Shown here: positions 49,446 through 59,874 of the stretch, piece after piece | How positions within the stretch are numbered: position 1 is the first letter of the stretch | Layout of the letters: every line of letters begins with the position of its first letter | Source: Xanthomonas hortorum pv. cynarae | Lineage (GTDB): Bacteria > Pseudomonadota > Gammaproteobacteria > Xanthomonadales > Xanthomonadaceae | Assembly: GCF_002939985.1 (NCBI RefSeq) | Contig: NZ_MDFM01000013.1 | Location: forward strand, 1 to 64,000 | Direction of reading: 5' to 3' | Length of the DNA stretch: 64,000 nucleotides | The notes under the pieces: model-generated | Told to the model about the DNA's origin: nothing | Seen by the model: the letters and a program-made list of their open reading frames with translations, nothing else | The model's database searches: none | Made by a program: the position numbers and the translations under genes

Positions 49446-50366
49446 ATGTCCGAGTCCGCCAACGTCGCCGTCCGCCCTTCCCTGCGCACCCCCAAGCACT
49501 GGCCGATGTATCTGGGCCTTGCCGTGATGGTGCTGGCCGGGCGCCTGCCCTGGATGCTGCAACGCGCGTTGGGCCGCGGGGTCGGCTGGCTCACGCTGCG
49601 TCTGGCGGGCACACGCCGGCGCGCGGCCGAGGTCAATCTCAAACTGTGTTTTCCCGAGCAGGACGATGCCTGGCGAGCGCGGCTATTGCGCGATAGTTTC
49701 GATGCGCTGGGCGTGGGCCTGTTCGAATTCGCGCGCGCCTGGTGGGGCAGTATCGATGCCATTCGTCCGGGCGTGCAGGTCGAAGGGCTGGAACATCTGC
49801 AGCGTCTGCAGGAGCAGAAGCGCGGCGTGTTGCTGGTGTCCGGCCACTTCATGACGCTGGAAATGTGCGGGCGGCTGCTGTGCGATCACGTGCCGCTGGC
49901 CGGCATGTACCGCAAGCACCGCAACCCGGTGTTCGAATGGGCGGTCAAACGCGGGCGGCTGCGCTATGCCACGCACATGTTCGCCAACGAGGATCTGCGC
50001 GCCACCATCAAGCATCTCAAGCGCGGCGGCTTTCTGTGGTACGCGCCGGATCAGGACATGCGCGGCAAGGACACCGTGTTCGTGCCGTTCTTCGGGCATC
50101 CGGCCTCCACTATCACTGCCACTCATCAGCTGGCGCGGCTGACCGGTTGCGCGGTGGTGCCGTATTTCCATCGGCGCGAAGGCGGCCGCTACATCCTCAA
50201 GATCGCACCGCCGCTGGCAGGCATTCCCTCCGACGATGTGATCGCCGATACCACCCAGGTCAATGCAGCGATCGAGGACATGGTGCGCGAGGCGCCGGAT
50301 CAGTACCTGTGGATCCATCGGCGCTTCAAACGCCAGCCGGGCGGGCGCAGCGATTTCTATCGGTGA
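49446..50366 (+). CDS. lpxL: Lipid A biosynthesis acyltransferase (LpxL/HtrB family)
   Basis: 306 residues. It adds a secondary acyl chain to Kdo2-lipid IVA at the inner membrane. N-terminal anchor (MYLGLAVMVLAGRLPWMLQ), catalytic HFMTLE motif (the His-X4-acid pair) near residue 134, YRKHRNPVFEWAVKRGR, then YAPDQDMRGKDTVFVPFFG and the end RRFKRQPGGRSDFY. Late acyltransferases of this family share these motifs, so LpxL versus LpxP/M is not resolved. Confidence 0.9.
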   Translation: MSESANVAVRPSLRTPKHWPMYLGLAVMVLAGRLPWMLQRALGRGVGWLTLRLAGTRRRAAEVNLKLCFPEQDDAWRARLLRDSFDALGVGLFEFARAWWGSIDAIRPGVQVEGLEHLQRLQEQKRGVLLVSGHFMTLEMCGRLLCDHVPLAGMYRKHRNPVFEWAVKRGRLRYATHMFANEDLRATIKHLKRGGFLWYAPDQDMRGKDTVFVPFFGHPASTITATHQLARLTGCAVVPYFHRREGGRYILKIAPPLAGIPSDDVIADTTQVNAAIEDMVREAPDQYLWIHRRFKRQPGGRSDFYR

Positions 50367-50557
50367 TGTAGATGCAGCGCAGCTGCGTCACGCATGCGTT
50401 CGCAGATGACTGCCTTGGGTTTACAGAAGCAGACAGGAGTGCGTCGCGAGTGGGCGTAGGGATGAATGCGCACGTCGCGCAAGCAACCGCAGTTGACGCG
50501 TGATTCCCGCCTGCCGTGCCGATCTGGCACTGGGCGCAATCGTCTTGAGCGCCACGC

Positions 50558-51892
50558 CTATCGCGACGGTGGCTGATCCGCATCGTCGTTGAGCAAGGCA
50601 CCGGCATACAAGCCGGCCAGCATCAGGCTCAGGCCACCCCAGAAGCTGGAATAGAACGCCAGATGCGTGTTGAGCGGAAAGACCGTTGCCACCAACGCGA
50701 TCATCGCCGGACGCGCCTGCTCACGCGCCGCAACGCTGGAATAGCGCCACGCGCGCCACGCCTGCGCTGCACCGGCCAGCCATAGCAGCAACCCGATGAC
50801 GCCGGTTTCGGCAAGAATTTCCAGCACGATCTGGTGTGCATGGAAGGCCGGGCCACCGCCCCATGCCGGCGCTTGTTCGGGTGCCGGATTGCAGGCCGGA
50901 TATGCCTGGCGGAACCCGCGCGCGCCCACACCGTTGAGCGGATGCGCGCGGATCATGCACAGCGCCGCGCCCCAGATCTGCGCACGCCCGGACAAGGCCT
51001 GGTCGACGCCCTGTTCGCCATTGCTGAAGGCCAACGCGGTGCGCTGGATGCGCTCGCGCGCTTGCGGTGCCATTGCCACCACGCCAACGGCCAACAGCGC
51101 GCCGACCACCGCGACCGCAAGCAGCCGACGACCGCCCAGCAACTGCCAGCCGGACAGCAGCACGATGACGCCGTAGGTGATCCACGAGGCGCGCGAACCG
51201 GCCAATACCAGCACTACGCCAACAGCTGCCGCAGCGCCCGCCCATGCCCACGCAGTGCGCCGCCCGAGCGCAAGCAGCAGGAACGGCGACAGACTGGCCA
51301 GGGTCTGCCCGAACTTGAGATTGCACGGGCCCAGCACGCCGCTGAGGCGGTCGACCAGTGCCAATTCTTCCGCCGTGCACAGGCCATGCCCGCTGATCAA
51401 TTGCTTGATCTGATCCAGGCCGAAGAACAACGGGCTGCTGCCGAATGCGGCCTGCAGCAGTGCGTCCAGCGTCCACACCCCGCCGATCACCGCCAGGCCG
51501 ATGAAGGTGCGCCGGCGGCGCTGCGCATTGGCCACCGCAATCGCACACAACCACATGAAAGGCAGATAGCGCAGATCGGTGGCCGATTTACGCAACGCGC
51601 GCCCTACGTCCACCGCATCGAATGCCGACAACATCTGCGGCAACCAGTACGCGAAGAACAACACACTGGTCAGCGCCCACGCCGCGCCGCTGAGCAACCG
51701 CGTACCACCGCGAAACCGCGCATGCAGCAACCGATAGGCGGCAAACACTGCGCCCAGCGACAACACCGTCTCGGCCAGCCCGGGCGTGGGCCACAGCGCC
51801 ACGAACAGGATCACCCACAGCGGCGCCCAACGACCGGCGTCGGGCGTCAACGTGGGCGCGGGTGGGATGGCCTCAGCGGCGGAGTTCGTCAT
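50558..51892 (-). CDS. waaL: O-antigen ligase family membrane protein (WaaL/Wzy_C)
   Basis: 444 residues with about 10-12 membrane segments (PLWVILFVALWPTPGLAETV, TGVIGLLLWLAGAAQAW). The periplasmic loop with RAHPLNGVGARGFRQAYPAC and FHAHQIVLEILAETGVIG, including the conserved His, is characteristic of WaaL-type ligases, which join O-antigen to lipid A-core; a Wzy polymerase role cannot be excluded. Its start overlaps the end of the upstream glycosyltransferase gene by 20 nt. Confidence 0.82.
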   Translation of the reverse strand: MTNSAAEAIPPAPTLTPDAGRWAPLWVILFVALWPTPGLAETVLSLGAVFAAYRLLHARFRGGTRLLSGAAWALTSVLFFAYWLPQMLSAFDAVDVGRALRKSATDLRYLPFMWLCAIAVANAQRRRRTFIGLAVIGGVWTLDALLQAAFGSSPLFFGLDQIKQLISGHGLCTAEELALVDRLSGVLGPCNLKFGQTLASLSPFLLLALGRRTAWAWAGAAAAVGVVLVLAGSRASWITYGVIVLLSGWQLLGGRRLLAVAVVGALLAVGVVAMAPQARERIQRTALAFSNGEQGVDQALSGRAQIWGAALCMIRAHPLNGVGARGFRQAYPACNPAPEQAPAWGGGPAFHAHQIVLEILAETGVIGLLLWLAGAAQAWRAWRYSSVAAREQARPAMIALVATVFPLNTHLAFYSSFWGGLSLMLAGLYAGALLNDDADQPPSR

Positions 51893-52985
51893 AGACCTTC
51901 AAGGTGGCCGATTGCATGGCCTGCAACGTATAGGGGAGCGCAGCTGGCGGTGTCGGCGCATGCTGCAGCATGCCGAGTGCCTGGGTGCTTAGCGCCTGGG
52001 CATCGAACGCCGGCACTGCGCCGGCCGGCTGCAGCTCGGCCAGCAACTCGCCGACACCACCGTGTGCCCAGCCCAACACCGGCCGGCCCACCGACAAGGC
52101 CTCCACCACGGTGCGGCCGAACGCTTCGGGCTTGCGCGAGAGCTGCAGCACCAGATCGCTGGCCGCATAGGCCTCGGCGATGCGTGCGGTGGGCTCGGTG
52201 AAGGCGACCGCCTCGGCCACCCCCAGTCTGGCAGCCTCGGCTTCCAGCTCGCGCACATAGGCTTCGCGGCCCGGCTCACGCGCGCCCGGCAGCCACAACC
52301 AGGCCGGCACGCCGGCAGCGCGCACGTCGGCCAGCAGTTGCAGGCCGTCGGCATGGCCTTTCAGGCGCGTGCCGCGGCCGGGCAGCAACAGCAATGGGGC
52401 GTCGGCCGGCCAACCGGGCAACAGGGTCTGCACCCATTTGCGTGCGCGGTGATCGGGCTGCGGGCGACGCGGGAACTGCGCAATATCGACACCGCGCGCA
52501 ATGGTGCGCAAGCGGGTGGTGTCGGTCTGCGGATAGTGGGTGCAGACGTAGTCGCGCACCGTCTGCGAGACGCAGATCACCCGCTCGCCGTATGTCATCA
52601 CCGCGCTATAGCGACTGGGCGAATTGAGCCCGTGCACGGTGGTGACAAAGCGCGGCCGCGTGGCCTGTGGCATGCCGCGCAGCGCGTACCAGCCCAGCCA
52701 GGCCGGCAGGCGCGAACGCGCGTGCACGATGTCGGCACCGAGTTCGGTAAATAGCCGGCGCAGGCCGACCACGTGGCGCAAGGTCAGCAGCGACTTGCGC
52801 CCGATCTCCAGGGTGAGATGTTCGCCGCCCGCCTCCAGCAACGGCTGGACCAGGCGACCGCCAGCCGAGACCACCACGGCGCGGTGGCCGGCGCGCACCA
52901 GCGCAGCGGCGATTTCCAGGGTGGAGCGCTCGACGCCGCCGGACTGTAGCGCCGGCAGCAGTTGCACCACGGTCAGGCGGTGCAT
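51873..52985 (-). CDS. Glycosyltransferase family 4-like protein
   Basis: 370 residues, GT-B fold. N-terminal half: VVQLLPALQSGGVERSTLEI, VVVSAGGRLVQPLLEAGGEH, ADIVHARSRLPAWLGWYAL. C-terminal nucleotide-sugar half: LLLLPGRGTRLKGHADGLQL and SRKPEAFGRTVVEALSVGRP with the EAFG...E motif. It presumably adds a sugar in LPS core or O-antigen assembly, judged from its waaL-like partner. Sugar unknown. Ten bases separate it from the upstream zinc-finger gene. Confidence 0.9.
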   Translation of the reverse strand: MHRLTVVQLLPALQSGGVERSTLEIAAALVRAGHRAVVVSAGGRLVQPLLEAGGEHLTLEIGRKSLLTLRHVVGLRRLFTELGADIVHARSRLPAWLGWYALRGMPQATRPRFVTTVHGLNSPSRYSAVMTYGERVICVSQTVRDYVCTHYPQTDTTRLRTIARGVDIAQFPRRPQPDHRARKWVQTLLPGWPADAPLLLLPGRGTRLKGHADGLQLLADVRAAGVPAWLWLPGAREPGREAYVRELEAEAARLGVAEAVAFTEPTARIAEAYAASDLVLQLSRKPEAFGRTVVEALSVGRPVLGWAHGGVGELLAELQPAGAVPAFDAQALSTQALGMLQHAPTPPAALPYTLQAMQSATLKVYDELRR

Positions 52986-52995
52986 CCGGCCAGGA

Positions 52996-53193
52996 TCAGT
53001 CGGCGAGCACGAACAACGCGCCGCAATACGGGCACTTGGCTTCGCAGTTGGGCTCGTCTTCGATCGGCAGGTACACGCGCGGATGCGAGTTCCACAGCGC
53101 CATCTGCGGCGTCGGGCAGCTCAGCGGCAGATCGCCGCGGTGCACGGTGTAGCGCGATTCGGCATTGGCGGGCGCGGTGGCGGTCTGGCTCAT
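52996..53193 (-). CDS. Small CHCC-type zinc-finger protein
   Basis: 65 residues. SCPTPQMALWNSHPRVYL and CEAKCPYCGALFVLAD show the Cys, His, and CPYC ligands of the zf-CHCC family, which is related to a mitochondrial complex I subunit; the bacterial role is unknown. It lies ten bases upstream of the glycosyltransferase gene on the same strand. Confidence 0.85.
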   Translation of the reverse strand: MSQTATAPANAESRYTVHRGDLPLSCPTPQMALWNSHPRVYLPIEDEPNCEAKCPYCGALFVLAD

Positions 53194-53514
53194 GGCGGCA
53201 CGATCGTAAAGGCAAGGCAGAGCGCGGATTCTAGCAGCCTGCGTGGTGATCGGCCCATTGACCGGGCGGCGTGGGTTGGGGTTGCGATGGTCTCGGCAGG
53301 AGGCCGGGCGGCGGATGTGGATGGCGAGGTGGCTGGTCCGGCAATGACCTGCCCCACCGCTGGCACGACAGCGCCACGCCACCACGCCGGAACATCGCGC
53401 TTATCATCGCTGGGCAATTGCGCATCGGGATCTGATTGGGTGATCTGCGAAGACCGCGTACATCCGTCAACCGTACATGCCCTGCTACGTCGCTAGCCAA
53501 GGAGACATCACCAC
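53194..53514. other. 321-bp intergenic region
   Basis: Divergent region between the zinc-finger gene and the GH92 gene. Apart from AAGGAG at about 53500, which serves the GH92 GTG start, I see no gene or clear regulatory motif. Confidence 0.5.
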
Positions 53515-56500
53515 GTGACCTCGCCTGTCGTTCTGCTGCGTCCGCGTGGCTCGTTGTTCTCGATTGCCGTTGTCCTGGCTTGCGTCGCGCCACTGCCGGT
53601 TGGTGCGGCGACCGGCTTTTCGAGTTCGTTCGAAGAGGGAGAGCCCTTGCCGGTCAGCGCTGCGGCAGGCGATGTGCAAATTGCGATCGGCACGGGTCCG
53701 GCTGCGCCGTATGCAGCCAGGCCGAACGCCGGTTACAGCGGTGCGCATGCGTTGCGGTATGACAGCCTTGGTGCGGCTGGACGACGCACCGTGTTTACCA
53801 GCGATGTTCTAATCGGTGCCGATACGACGCTGTCGTGGCTGGTGTTGCCGGAAAGTGTGGGCAGCGATCACGTGGCCTCGACCTATGTGTCGTTGGATCT
53901 GCTGCTGGACGACGGCATGCGCGTGTCTGCCAGCGCTGCGCGGGATCAACATGGCGTCGCACTTGGTGCGCATGCGCAAGGCGATTCGAAGACGCTGTAT
54001 CCGCAGCAATGGGCGCGCAAGGCGGTACGGCTGGGGGACGTGGCCGCTTTACGTGGGCGCCGCGTGGTGGCGATCGAATTAGAGGTTGCGCCGCCTGCAG
54101 GTGCGACCGGCGCCGGTTGGATCGACGATATCGCCATTGCCGATGTGCCGCTCACTCCTGCAACGCGTCCTTCGGACTGGGTGCTGACCACGCGCGGCAC
54201 ACAGTCAAACGGCACGTTCTCGCGCGGCAATAATTTCCCTGCAACTGCAGTGCCGCATGGCTTCAACTTCTGGACGCCGGTGACAGATGCGGGAACGCTG
54301 ACCTGGCTATATCGCTGGAACGAACACAACGCGGCGGACAACCGCCCGCGCTTGCAGGCGCTGTCGCTCAGCCATCAGCCGAGTCCGTGGATGGGCGACC
54401 GCCAGACCTTTCAGGTGATGCCGTCGCTGAGTAAGGGCACGCCGGAGGCCGATCGCAGCAAGCGCGCCCTGGCCTTCTCGCATGACACCGAAATCGCGCG
54501 ACCGTATCGCTACGCAGTGCAGTTGGACAACGGGATCCAGGCCGAGATTGCACCGACCGATCATGCAGCGCTATTCCGCTTTCGCTTCCCGGCGCAGGGC
54601 GATGCCAATCTGCTGTTCGACAATGTGGACGCGCGCGGTGGATTGAGTCTGGATGCTGCAACACAGACGCTCTCCGGCTACACCGATGTGCGTAGCGGCC
54701 TGTCGACCGGTGCGACGCGAATGTATGTCTATGCCAGCTTCGATACGCCATGGAAAATCAGCGGCTTGAGCGACACCGGCCGGCCCACCGGCTGGATCAA
54801 GTTCGATGCGGGCAGCACGCGGCAGGTGCAGATGCGCATTGCCACCTCGCTGATCTCGCTCGATCAGGCCAGGCGCAACCTTGCGCTGGAAATCGCGCCG
54901 CAGGCAAGCTTCGAGCAGATCGCCGCGCGTGCGCAGGATGCATGGGATGGGCTGCTGGGACGCTTCGAGGTGCCCGACGCCACGACCGACCAGAAGACCA
55001 CGCTATATTCCAATCTGTACCGGCTGCATCTGTATCCCAATTCCGGCCATGAAAACGTCGGCAGCGCGACGGCGCCGGACTGGCGTTACGCCAGCCAGAG
55101 CAGTTGGTCGGACACCAACATCGATGGCAGCGCGGTGCGCAGTTTCGCGCCAATCCGCGATGGCCGGGTCTACGTCAACAACGGCTTGTGGGACACCTTT
55201 CGCACCGCGTGGCCGGCGTATGCGTTGTTCGCATCCGACGATGCCGGTGCATTCGTGCAGGGCTTTCTGGAGCAATCGCGTGCAGGTGGCTGGGTGGCGC
55301 GCTGGTCCTCGCCCGGTTACGCCGATCTGATGGTGGGCACCAGTTCCGATGTGGCGTTTGCCGATGCGTGGCTCAAGGGCGTGCAGGGTTTCGACCCGGC
55401 CGAGGCGTACGCTGCCGCGCTCAAGAACGCGACCGTGGTGGCGCCGGATCGCCACGTTGGCCGCAAAGGCATGGCGCGTTCCACCTTTCGCGGTTACGCC
55501 GATACCGACACGCATGAAGGCATGTCGTGGTCGATGGAGGGCGCGCTCAACGATTTCGGTATCGCCAACATGGCCGATGCGTTGTCCAAGCAGGCGACGA
55601 CGGCAACAGCGCGCGAGCGTTATGCCACCGAAGCGCTGTATTTTCGCCATCGTGCAGCCGGGTATTCGGCGTTGTTCGATCCGGCGGTTGGCTTTTTCCA
55701 GGGCCGCAAGCCGAATGGCGATTGGCGCGTGGATGCTGCGCACTACGACCCGCGCGTGTGGGGCAACGATTACACCGAATCCAGCGGCTGGACATTTGCA
55801 TTCACCGCACCGCACGATGGCGAAGGCCTGGCCATGCTGTATGGCGGGCGCGCGGGACTGGCCGCGAAACTGGATACATTGTTTGCCACGCCCGAAAGCG
55901 CCGAAGCCAGGTTTGCCGGCTCGTATGGCGACACCATCCACGAGATGACCGAAGCGCGCGACGTACGCATGGGCATGTATGCGCATAGCAATCAGACTGC
56001 GCACCATCTTCCGTGGATGTATCTGTATGCCGGGCAGCCATGGAAGACGCAACGCATTACCCGCGAGATCCTCGCGCGCTTGTATCTGGGCAGCGAGATC
56101 GGCCAGGGGTATCCCGGCGATGAGGACAACGGCGAAATGTCGGCGTGGTATCTGTTCGCGGCGCTGGGGCTGTATCCGCTGCGCATGGGCGCGCCGGAGT
56201 ATGTGATCAGCTCGCCGCTGTTCAAGCATGCCAGCGTGCGTCTACCCAATGGCGGCATGCTGGTGGTCAATGCGCCGCAGAATTCGGCGAAAAACGTGTA
56301 TGTGCAATCGCTCAGGGTCAACGGCAAACCTTGGCGCAAGACCTGGTTGCCGCATGCGGACATTGCAAAGGGCGCGACGCTGGACTTCGTGATGGGACCG
56401 ACGCCGTCGCGCTGGGGCACCGGTCCTGACGATATGCCGCCGTCATTGACTGCGCCTGGGGAGCACCCTGCCCTGCTGCAGGATCTGCTCGGAGACACTG

Positions 56501-56883
56501 CGCGCATTACGCTGGACGATGGTGGCGATGTCGCTGCGTTGCATGACGACAATGCGGGAACGGTCGCTGCAATTGCATCGACATCGACATCGACGCTGAC
56601 ACTCAGCGGCATTGCGCGCGGTACGCCGACGCTCTACACACTGACCAGCGGCAATGCAGCGATTTCTGCAGGTGGGTGGACGTTGGAAGCCCGTGCGCCT
56701 GGTGCTGCCTGGACGATGATTGATCAGCGTCGTGATGAAGCGTTCGATTGGCCGTTGCAGACGCGGCCGTTTCGGATTGCTCGGCCTGGAGCGTATGTGG
56801 AATATCGACTGCGCTTCAGCGCGCCTGGGAAAGTGCAGCTGGCGGAGCTTGAGTTGTTGGGTGTGGAGCCTGCGGTGCGTTGA
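53515..56883 (+). CDS. Exported GH92 alpha-mannosidase
   Basis: 1122 residues, larger than the usual 750-residue GH92 core. Signal-like N-terminus RGSLFSIAVVLACVAPLPVG with AA cleavage. Residues about 30-220 form an extra N-terminal jelly-roll-like domain. The GH92 core begins at about 235 (VPHGFNFWTPVTDAG) with SDTNIDGSAVRSFAP, NNGLWDTFRTAWPAY, the GYPGDEDNGEMSAWYLFAAL active region, and GAPEYVISSPLF. A C-terminal discoidin-like domain follows (WTLEARAPGAAWTMIDQRRD, VEYRLRFSAPGKVQLAELEL). GH92 enzymes are Ca-dependent exo-mannosidases; the substrate may be plant N-glycan mannose (inference). GTG start with AAGGAG nine bases upstream. Confidence 0.92.
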   Translation: MTSPVVLLRPRGSLFSIAVVLACVAPLPVGAATGFSSSFEEGEPLPVSAAAGDVQIAIGTGPAAPYAARPNAGYSGAHALRYDSLGAAGRRTVFTSDVLIGADTTLSWLVLPESVGSDHVASTYVSLDLLLDDGMRVSASAARDQHGVALGAHAQGDSKTLYPQQWARKAVRLGDVAALRGRRVVAIELEVAPPAGATGAGWIDDIAIADVPLTPATRPSDWVLTTRGTQSNGTFSRGNNFPATAVPHGFNFWTPVTDAGTLTWLYRWNEHNAADNRPRLQALSLSHQPSPWMGDRQTFQVMPSLSKGTPEADRSKRALAFSHDTEIARPYRYAVQLDNGIQAEIAPTDHAALFRFRFPAQGDANLLFDNVDARGGLSLDAATQTLSGYTDVRSGLSTGATRMYVYASFDTPWKISGLSDTGRPTGWIKFDAGSTRQVQMRIATSLISLDQARRNLALEIAPQASFEQIAARAQDAWDGLLGRFEVPDATTDQKTTLYSNLYRLHLYPNSGHENVGSATAPDWRYASQSSWSDTNIDGSAVRSFAPIRDGRVYVNNGLWDTFRTAWPAYALFASDDAGAFVQGFLEQSRAGGWVARWSSPGYADLMVGTSSDVAFADAWLKGVQGFDPAEAYAAALKNATVVAPDRHVGRKGMARSTFRGYADTDTHEGMSWSMEGALNDFGIANMADALSKQATTATARERYATEALYFRHRAAGYSALFDPAVGFFQGRKPNGDWRVDAAHYDPRVWGNDYTESSGWTFAFTAPHDGEGLAMLYGGRAGLAAKLDTLFATPESAEARFAGSYGDTIHEMTEARDVRMGMYAHSNQTAHHLPWMYLYAGQPWKTQRITREILARLYLGSEIGQGYPGDEDNGEMSAWYLFAALGLYPLRMGAPEYVISSPLFKHASVRLPNGGMLVVNAPQNSAKNVYVQSLRVNGKPWRKTWLPHADIAKGATLDFVMGPTPSRWGTGPDDMPPSLTAPGEHPALLQDLLGDTARITLDDGGDVAALHDDNAGTVAAIASTSTSTLTLSGIARGTPTLYTLTSGNAAISAGGWTLEARAPGAAWTMIDQRRDEAFDWPLQTRPFRIARPGAYVEYRLRFSAPGKVQLAELELLGVEPAVR

Positions 56884-57365
56884 CGCTAGCGCTGTCCGCG
56901 ATCCATCGTCGCGTTGTTATGCCATCACGATTTGCCGCACTCAGACAGGCGCAGGTTGCGCTCACGTAAATTGTGGAGCACAGGCTCTGCTGCTGTCATC
57001 GAGAATCGCGCAGGCCACGGAAACCACGCCGGAGAACTCGCTTGCCTTGACTGAGTCATGTCAACGACGCGCCAAGGCGGCAGCGTGGCCGGGGATTGGC
57101 GGAGAGCGGCACACGGATGTGCCGCGGCGGCGAGTCAGACAGGATGTCTGACCGAGCCGAAGAGCCGATCCCCGGGCGCGCTGGCGCCCCTCACCGAAGC
57201 CAGCGACTGACAGCTGCGTGCTTGGCACTAACCCGAGAAACCGTACCCTCACCCCAACCCCTCTCCCGGGGGGAGAGGGGCTTTCGAGCATTGCTTGCTC
57301 AGCCGTCGCTTTTCACGGCCTCAGCCGCTGCCTTTCCTATCGTTGCTTCATCAGCAACCGATCTT
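56884..57365. other. 482-bp convergent gap with tandem hairpins
   Basis: No gene. Three perfect short hairpins lie in a row: GCGGCACA/TGTGCCGC (57106-57125, loop CGGA), GTCAGACA/TGTCTGAC (57134-57152, loop GGA) and GGGCGC/GCGCCC (57174-57189). A further 10-bp hairpin CCCCTCTCCC/GGGAGAGGGG (57258-57280) is of a type common at proteobacterial gene ends. Confidence 0.75.
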
Positions 57366-59675
57366 TCAACCATTCCCCTTATCGGCTACCGCTTTTTCCG
57401 CATCGCGCTGCTTGCGGATCTGCGCATCCACCGCCGCAATCGCCGTCATGTTCATCACCCGGCGCGAGGTGGCGCTGGTGGTGAGGATGTGCACCGGCTT
57501 GGAAATGCCCATCAGGATCGGCCCGATCGCCACGCCGTCGGTGAATACGCGCACCAGGTTGTAGGCGATGTTGGCCGCTTCCAGGTTTGGCAGCACGAAC
57601 AGGTTGGCACGGCCCTTCAGCGTGCTGTTGGGCATGATCTGCTTGCGCAGCGCTTCGTCCCAGGCGGTGTCGCCCTGCATTTCGCCGTCGATGTTGAGCT
57701 CGGGCTTGCGCTTGAGCAGTGCTTCGCGCACCGCACGCATCTTCAAGGCATCGCGCGAATCGTGGCTGCCGAAGTTGGAGTGCGACAGCAGCGCGATGTT
57801 CGGCTCGATGCCGAACAGCTTGAGGCGATACGCGGCCTGCAACGTGGCTTCCACCACTTGTTCGACAGTCGGGTCTTCCTGCACATGCGTATCCAGGAAG
57901 AAGAACACGCCCAACTGGTTGATCACGCCGGTCATCGCCGAGGTGGAGCTCACGCGCGGTTCCAGCGGAATCACGCTGCGCGCGTAGCCCAGCTTCTTGT
58001 GGAAGCGACCGACCACGCCGGACAGCATCGCATCGGCCTCGCCACGCGCCACCATCACCGCGGCAATCAAGGTCGGACGCGAGCGCATCAACTCCTTGGC
58101 GGCAGTGACGGTCACGCCGCGGCGTTCGGTCAGTGCGTGGTAGTACTGCCAATACTCGTTGAAGCGCGGGTCGTCGTAGATGTTGGTGATTTCAAAATCC
58201 ACGCCGGCGGTCAGGCGCAGACCCATGCGTTCGATACGCGCCTCGATGACGTCCGGGCGGCCGATCAGGATCGGGAAGGCCAGGCCTTCGTCGACCACGT
58301 TCTGTACCGCGCGCAACACCACTTCTTCTTCGCCTTCGGCATACACCACGCGCTGCTTGTCGGCGCGTGCGCGGTCGTAGACCGGCTTCATCATCAGGCT
58401 GGTGCGGTAGACGAACTGGCCGAGCTTGTCGCGGTACGCCTCCATGTCGTCGATGGGCCGCGTGGCCACGCCCGAATCCATCGCCGCCTGCGCAACGGCG
58501 GAAGACAACTCCACCAGCAGACGCGGGTCCAGCGGGCGCGGAATCAGGTATTCCGGGCCGAAACTCGGGGTCTCGCCGCCGTAGGCAGCGCCCAGGTCGG
58601 AAGCCTCGCGCCGTGCCATCGCCGCAATCGCCTTGACGCAGGCGATCTTCATTTCCTCATTGATGCCGGTGGCGCCCACGTCCAGCGCGCCGCGGAACAG
58701 GTACGGGAAACACAGCACGTTGTTGATCTGGTTCGGGTAGTCAGAACGGCCGGTGCCGATGATGCAATCCGGACGCACCGCCTTGGCCGCTTCCGGGGTG
58801 ATCTCCGGATTGGGATTGGCCAGCGCGAAGATCACCGGCTGGCGCGCCATCGTGGCGACCATTTCCGGCTTGAGGATGCCGGCCGCCGACAGGCCCAGGA
58901 AGATATCGGCGCCCTCGACGATTTCGGCCAGGGTGCGCTTGTCGGTGTCGCGTGCGTAGCGCTGCTTGTCCGGGTCCAGATCGGTGCGGCCGGTGTGGAT
59001 CACGCCGTCGCGGTCCAGCGCCAGGATGTTCTCCGGCTTCAGGCCCAGCGAGACCAGCATGTTGACGCAGGAAATGCCGGCCGCGCCCATGCCGGTGGTG
59101 GCCAGCTTGACCTCTTCGATCTTCTTGCCGGTGACCACCAGCGCGTTGAGCACCGCGGCGCCGACGATGATCGCGGTGCCGTGCTGGTCGTCATGGAACA
59201 CCGGGATATTCATGCGCTCGCGCAGCTTGCGCTCGACGATGAAGCACTCCGGCGCCTTGATGTCTTCCAGATTGATGCCGCCGAAGGTCGGCTCCAGGCT
59301 GGCAATGATGTCCACCAGCTTGTCCGGGTCGTTCTCGTTGATCTCGATGTCGAACACATCGATGCCGGCGAACTTCTGGAACAGCACGCCCTTGCCTTCC
59401 ATTACCGGCTTGGACGCCAGTGGGCCGATGTTGCCCAGGCCCAGCACGGCGGTGCCGTTGGTGATCACCGCCACCAGATTACCGCGCGCGGTGAGCTCGC
59501 TGGCCTGGGTGGGTTCTTCGACGATCGCCTCGCAGGCGAAGGCCACGCCCGGCGAATACGCCAGCGACAGATCGCGCTGGGTCAGCATCGGCTTGGTCGC
59601 GGTGACCTTGATCTTGCCGGCCGGCTGCTGGCGGTGATAGTCGAGGGCGGCCTGTTTGAAGTCGTCGTTGGACAT
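57366..59675 (-). CDS. maeB: NADP-dependent malic enzyme with C-terminal phosphotransacetylase domain
   Basis: 769 residues. Malate to pyruvate plus CO2 and NADPH in the cytosol. Residues 1-430 are the malic domain ([78 protein letters not shown]). Residues about 440-769 resemble phosphotransacetylase ([60 protein letters not shown]), as in the long MaeB form. It provides pyruvate and NADPH during growth on the dicarboxylates imported by DctA. Confidence 0.96.
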   Translation of the reverse strand: MSNDDFKQAALDYHRQQPAGKIKVTATKPMLTQRDLSLAYSPGVAFACEAIVEEPTQASELTARGNLVAVITNGTAVLGLGNIGPLASKPVMEGKGVLFQKFAGIDVFDIEINENDPDKLVDIIASLEPTFGGINLEDIKAPECFIVERKLRERMNIPVFHDDQHGTAIIVGAAVLNALVVTGKKIEEVKLATTGMGAAGISCVNMLVSLGLKPENILALDRDGVIHTGRTDLDPDKQRYARDTDKRTLAEIVEGADIFLGLSAAGILKPEMVATMARQPVIFALANPNPEITPEAAKAVRPDCIIGTGRSDYPNQINNVLCFPYLFRGALDVGATGINEEMKIACVKAIAAMARREASDLGAAYGGETPSFGPEYLIPRPLDPRLLVELSSAVAQAAMDSGVATRPIDDMEAYRDKLGQFVYRTSLMMKPVYDRARADKQRVVYAEGEEEVVLRAVQNVVDEGLAFPILIGRPDVIEARIERMGLRLTAGVDFEITNIYDDPRFNEYWQYYHALTERRGVTVTAAKELMRSRPTLIAAVMVARGEADAMLSGVVGRFHKKLGYARSVIPLEPRVSSTSAMTGVINQLGVFFFLDTHVQEDPTVEQVVEATLQAAYRLKLFGIEPNIALLSHSNFGSHDSRDALKMRAVREALLKRKPELNIDGEMQGDTAWDEALRKQIMPNSTLKGRANLFVLPNLEAANIAYNLVRVFTDGVAIGPILMGISKPVHILTTSATSRRVMNMTAIAAVDAQIRKQRDAEKAVADKGNG

Positions 59676-59815
59676 CGGCTGTGTGGGTCTCGAAGGCGCA
59701 GGAGGGCTGAATTCTACCCTCCTGCCTGAACAAGGGCCTGTCGCGCAGCTGTCAGCGCGGCAGGGAGATTGCATGCTGCAGCGCGTCGTGCACTGCGGCC
59801 GGGGTCTGGCTCAAA

Positions 59816-59866
59816 GCGAAAACGGCCCTGCATCCCGCCGGCATCACCGGCGGAATACAGGGCCGC
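59816..59866 (-). terminator. Terminator of dctA
   Basis: On the minus strand a long hairpin (GGCCCTG, CCGCCGG against CCGGCGG, CAGGGCC, arms at 59824-59864) is followed by GTTTTCGCTTTG. Confidence 0.85.
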
Positions 59867-59874
59867 AGGAAGCA

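Noticed and set aside
57096..59729. 877-codon open frame on the plus strand opposite maeB
   Set aside because: Shadow of maeB; composition and lack of motifs are as expected for a complementary frame.
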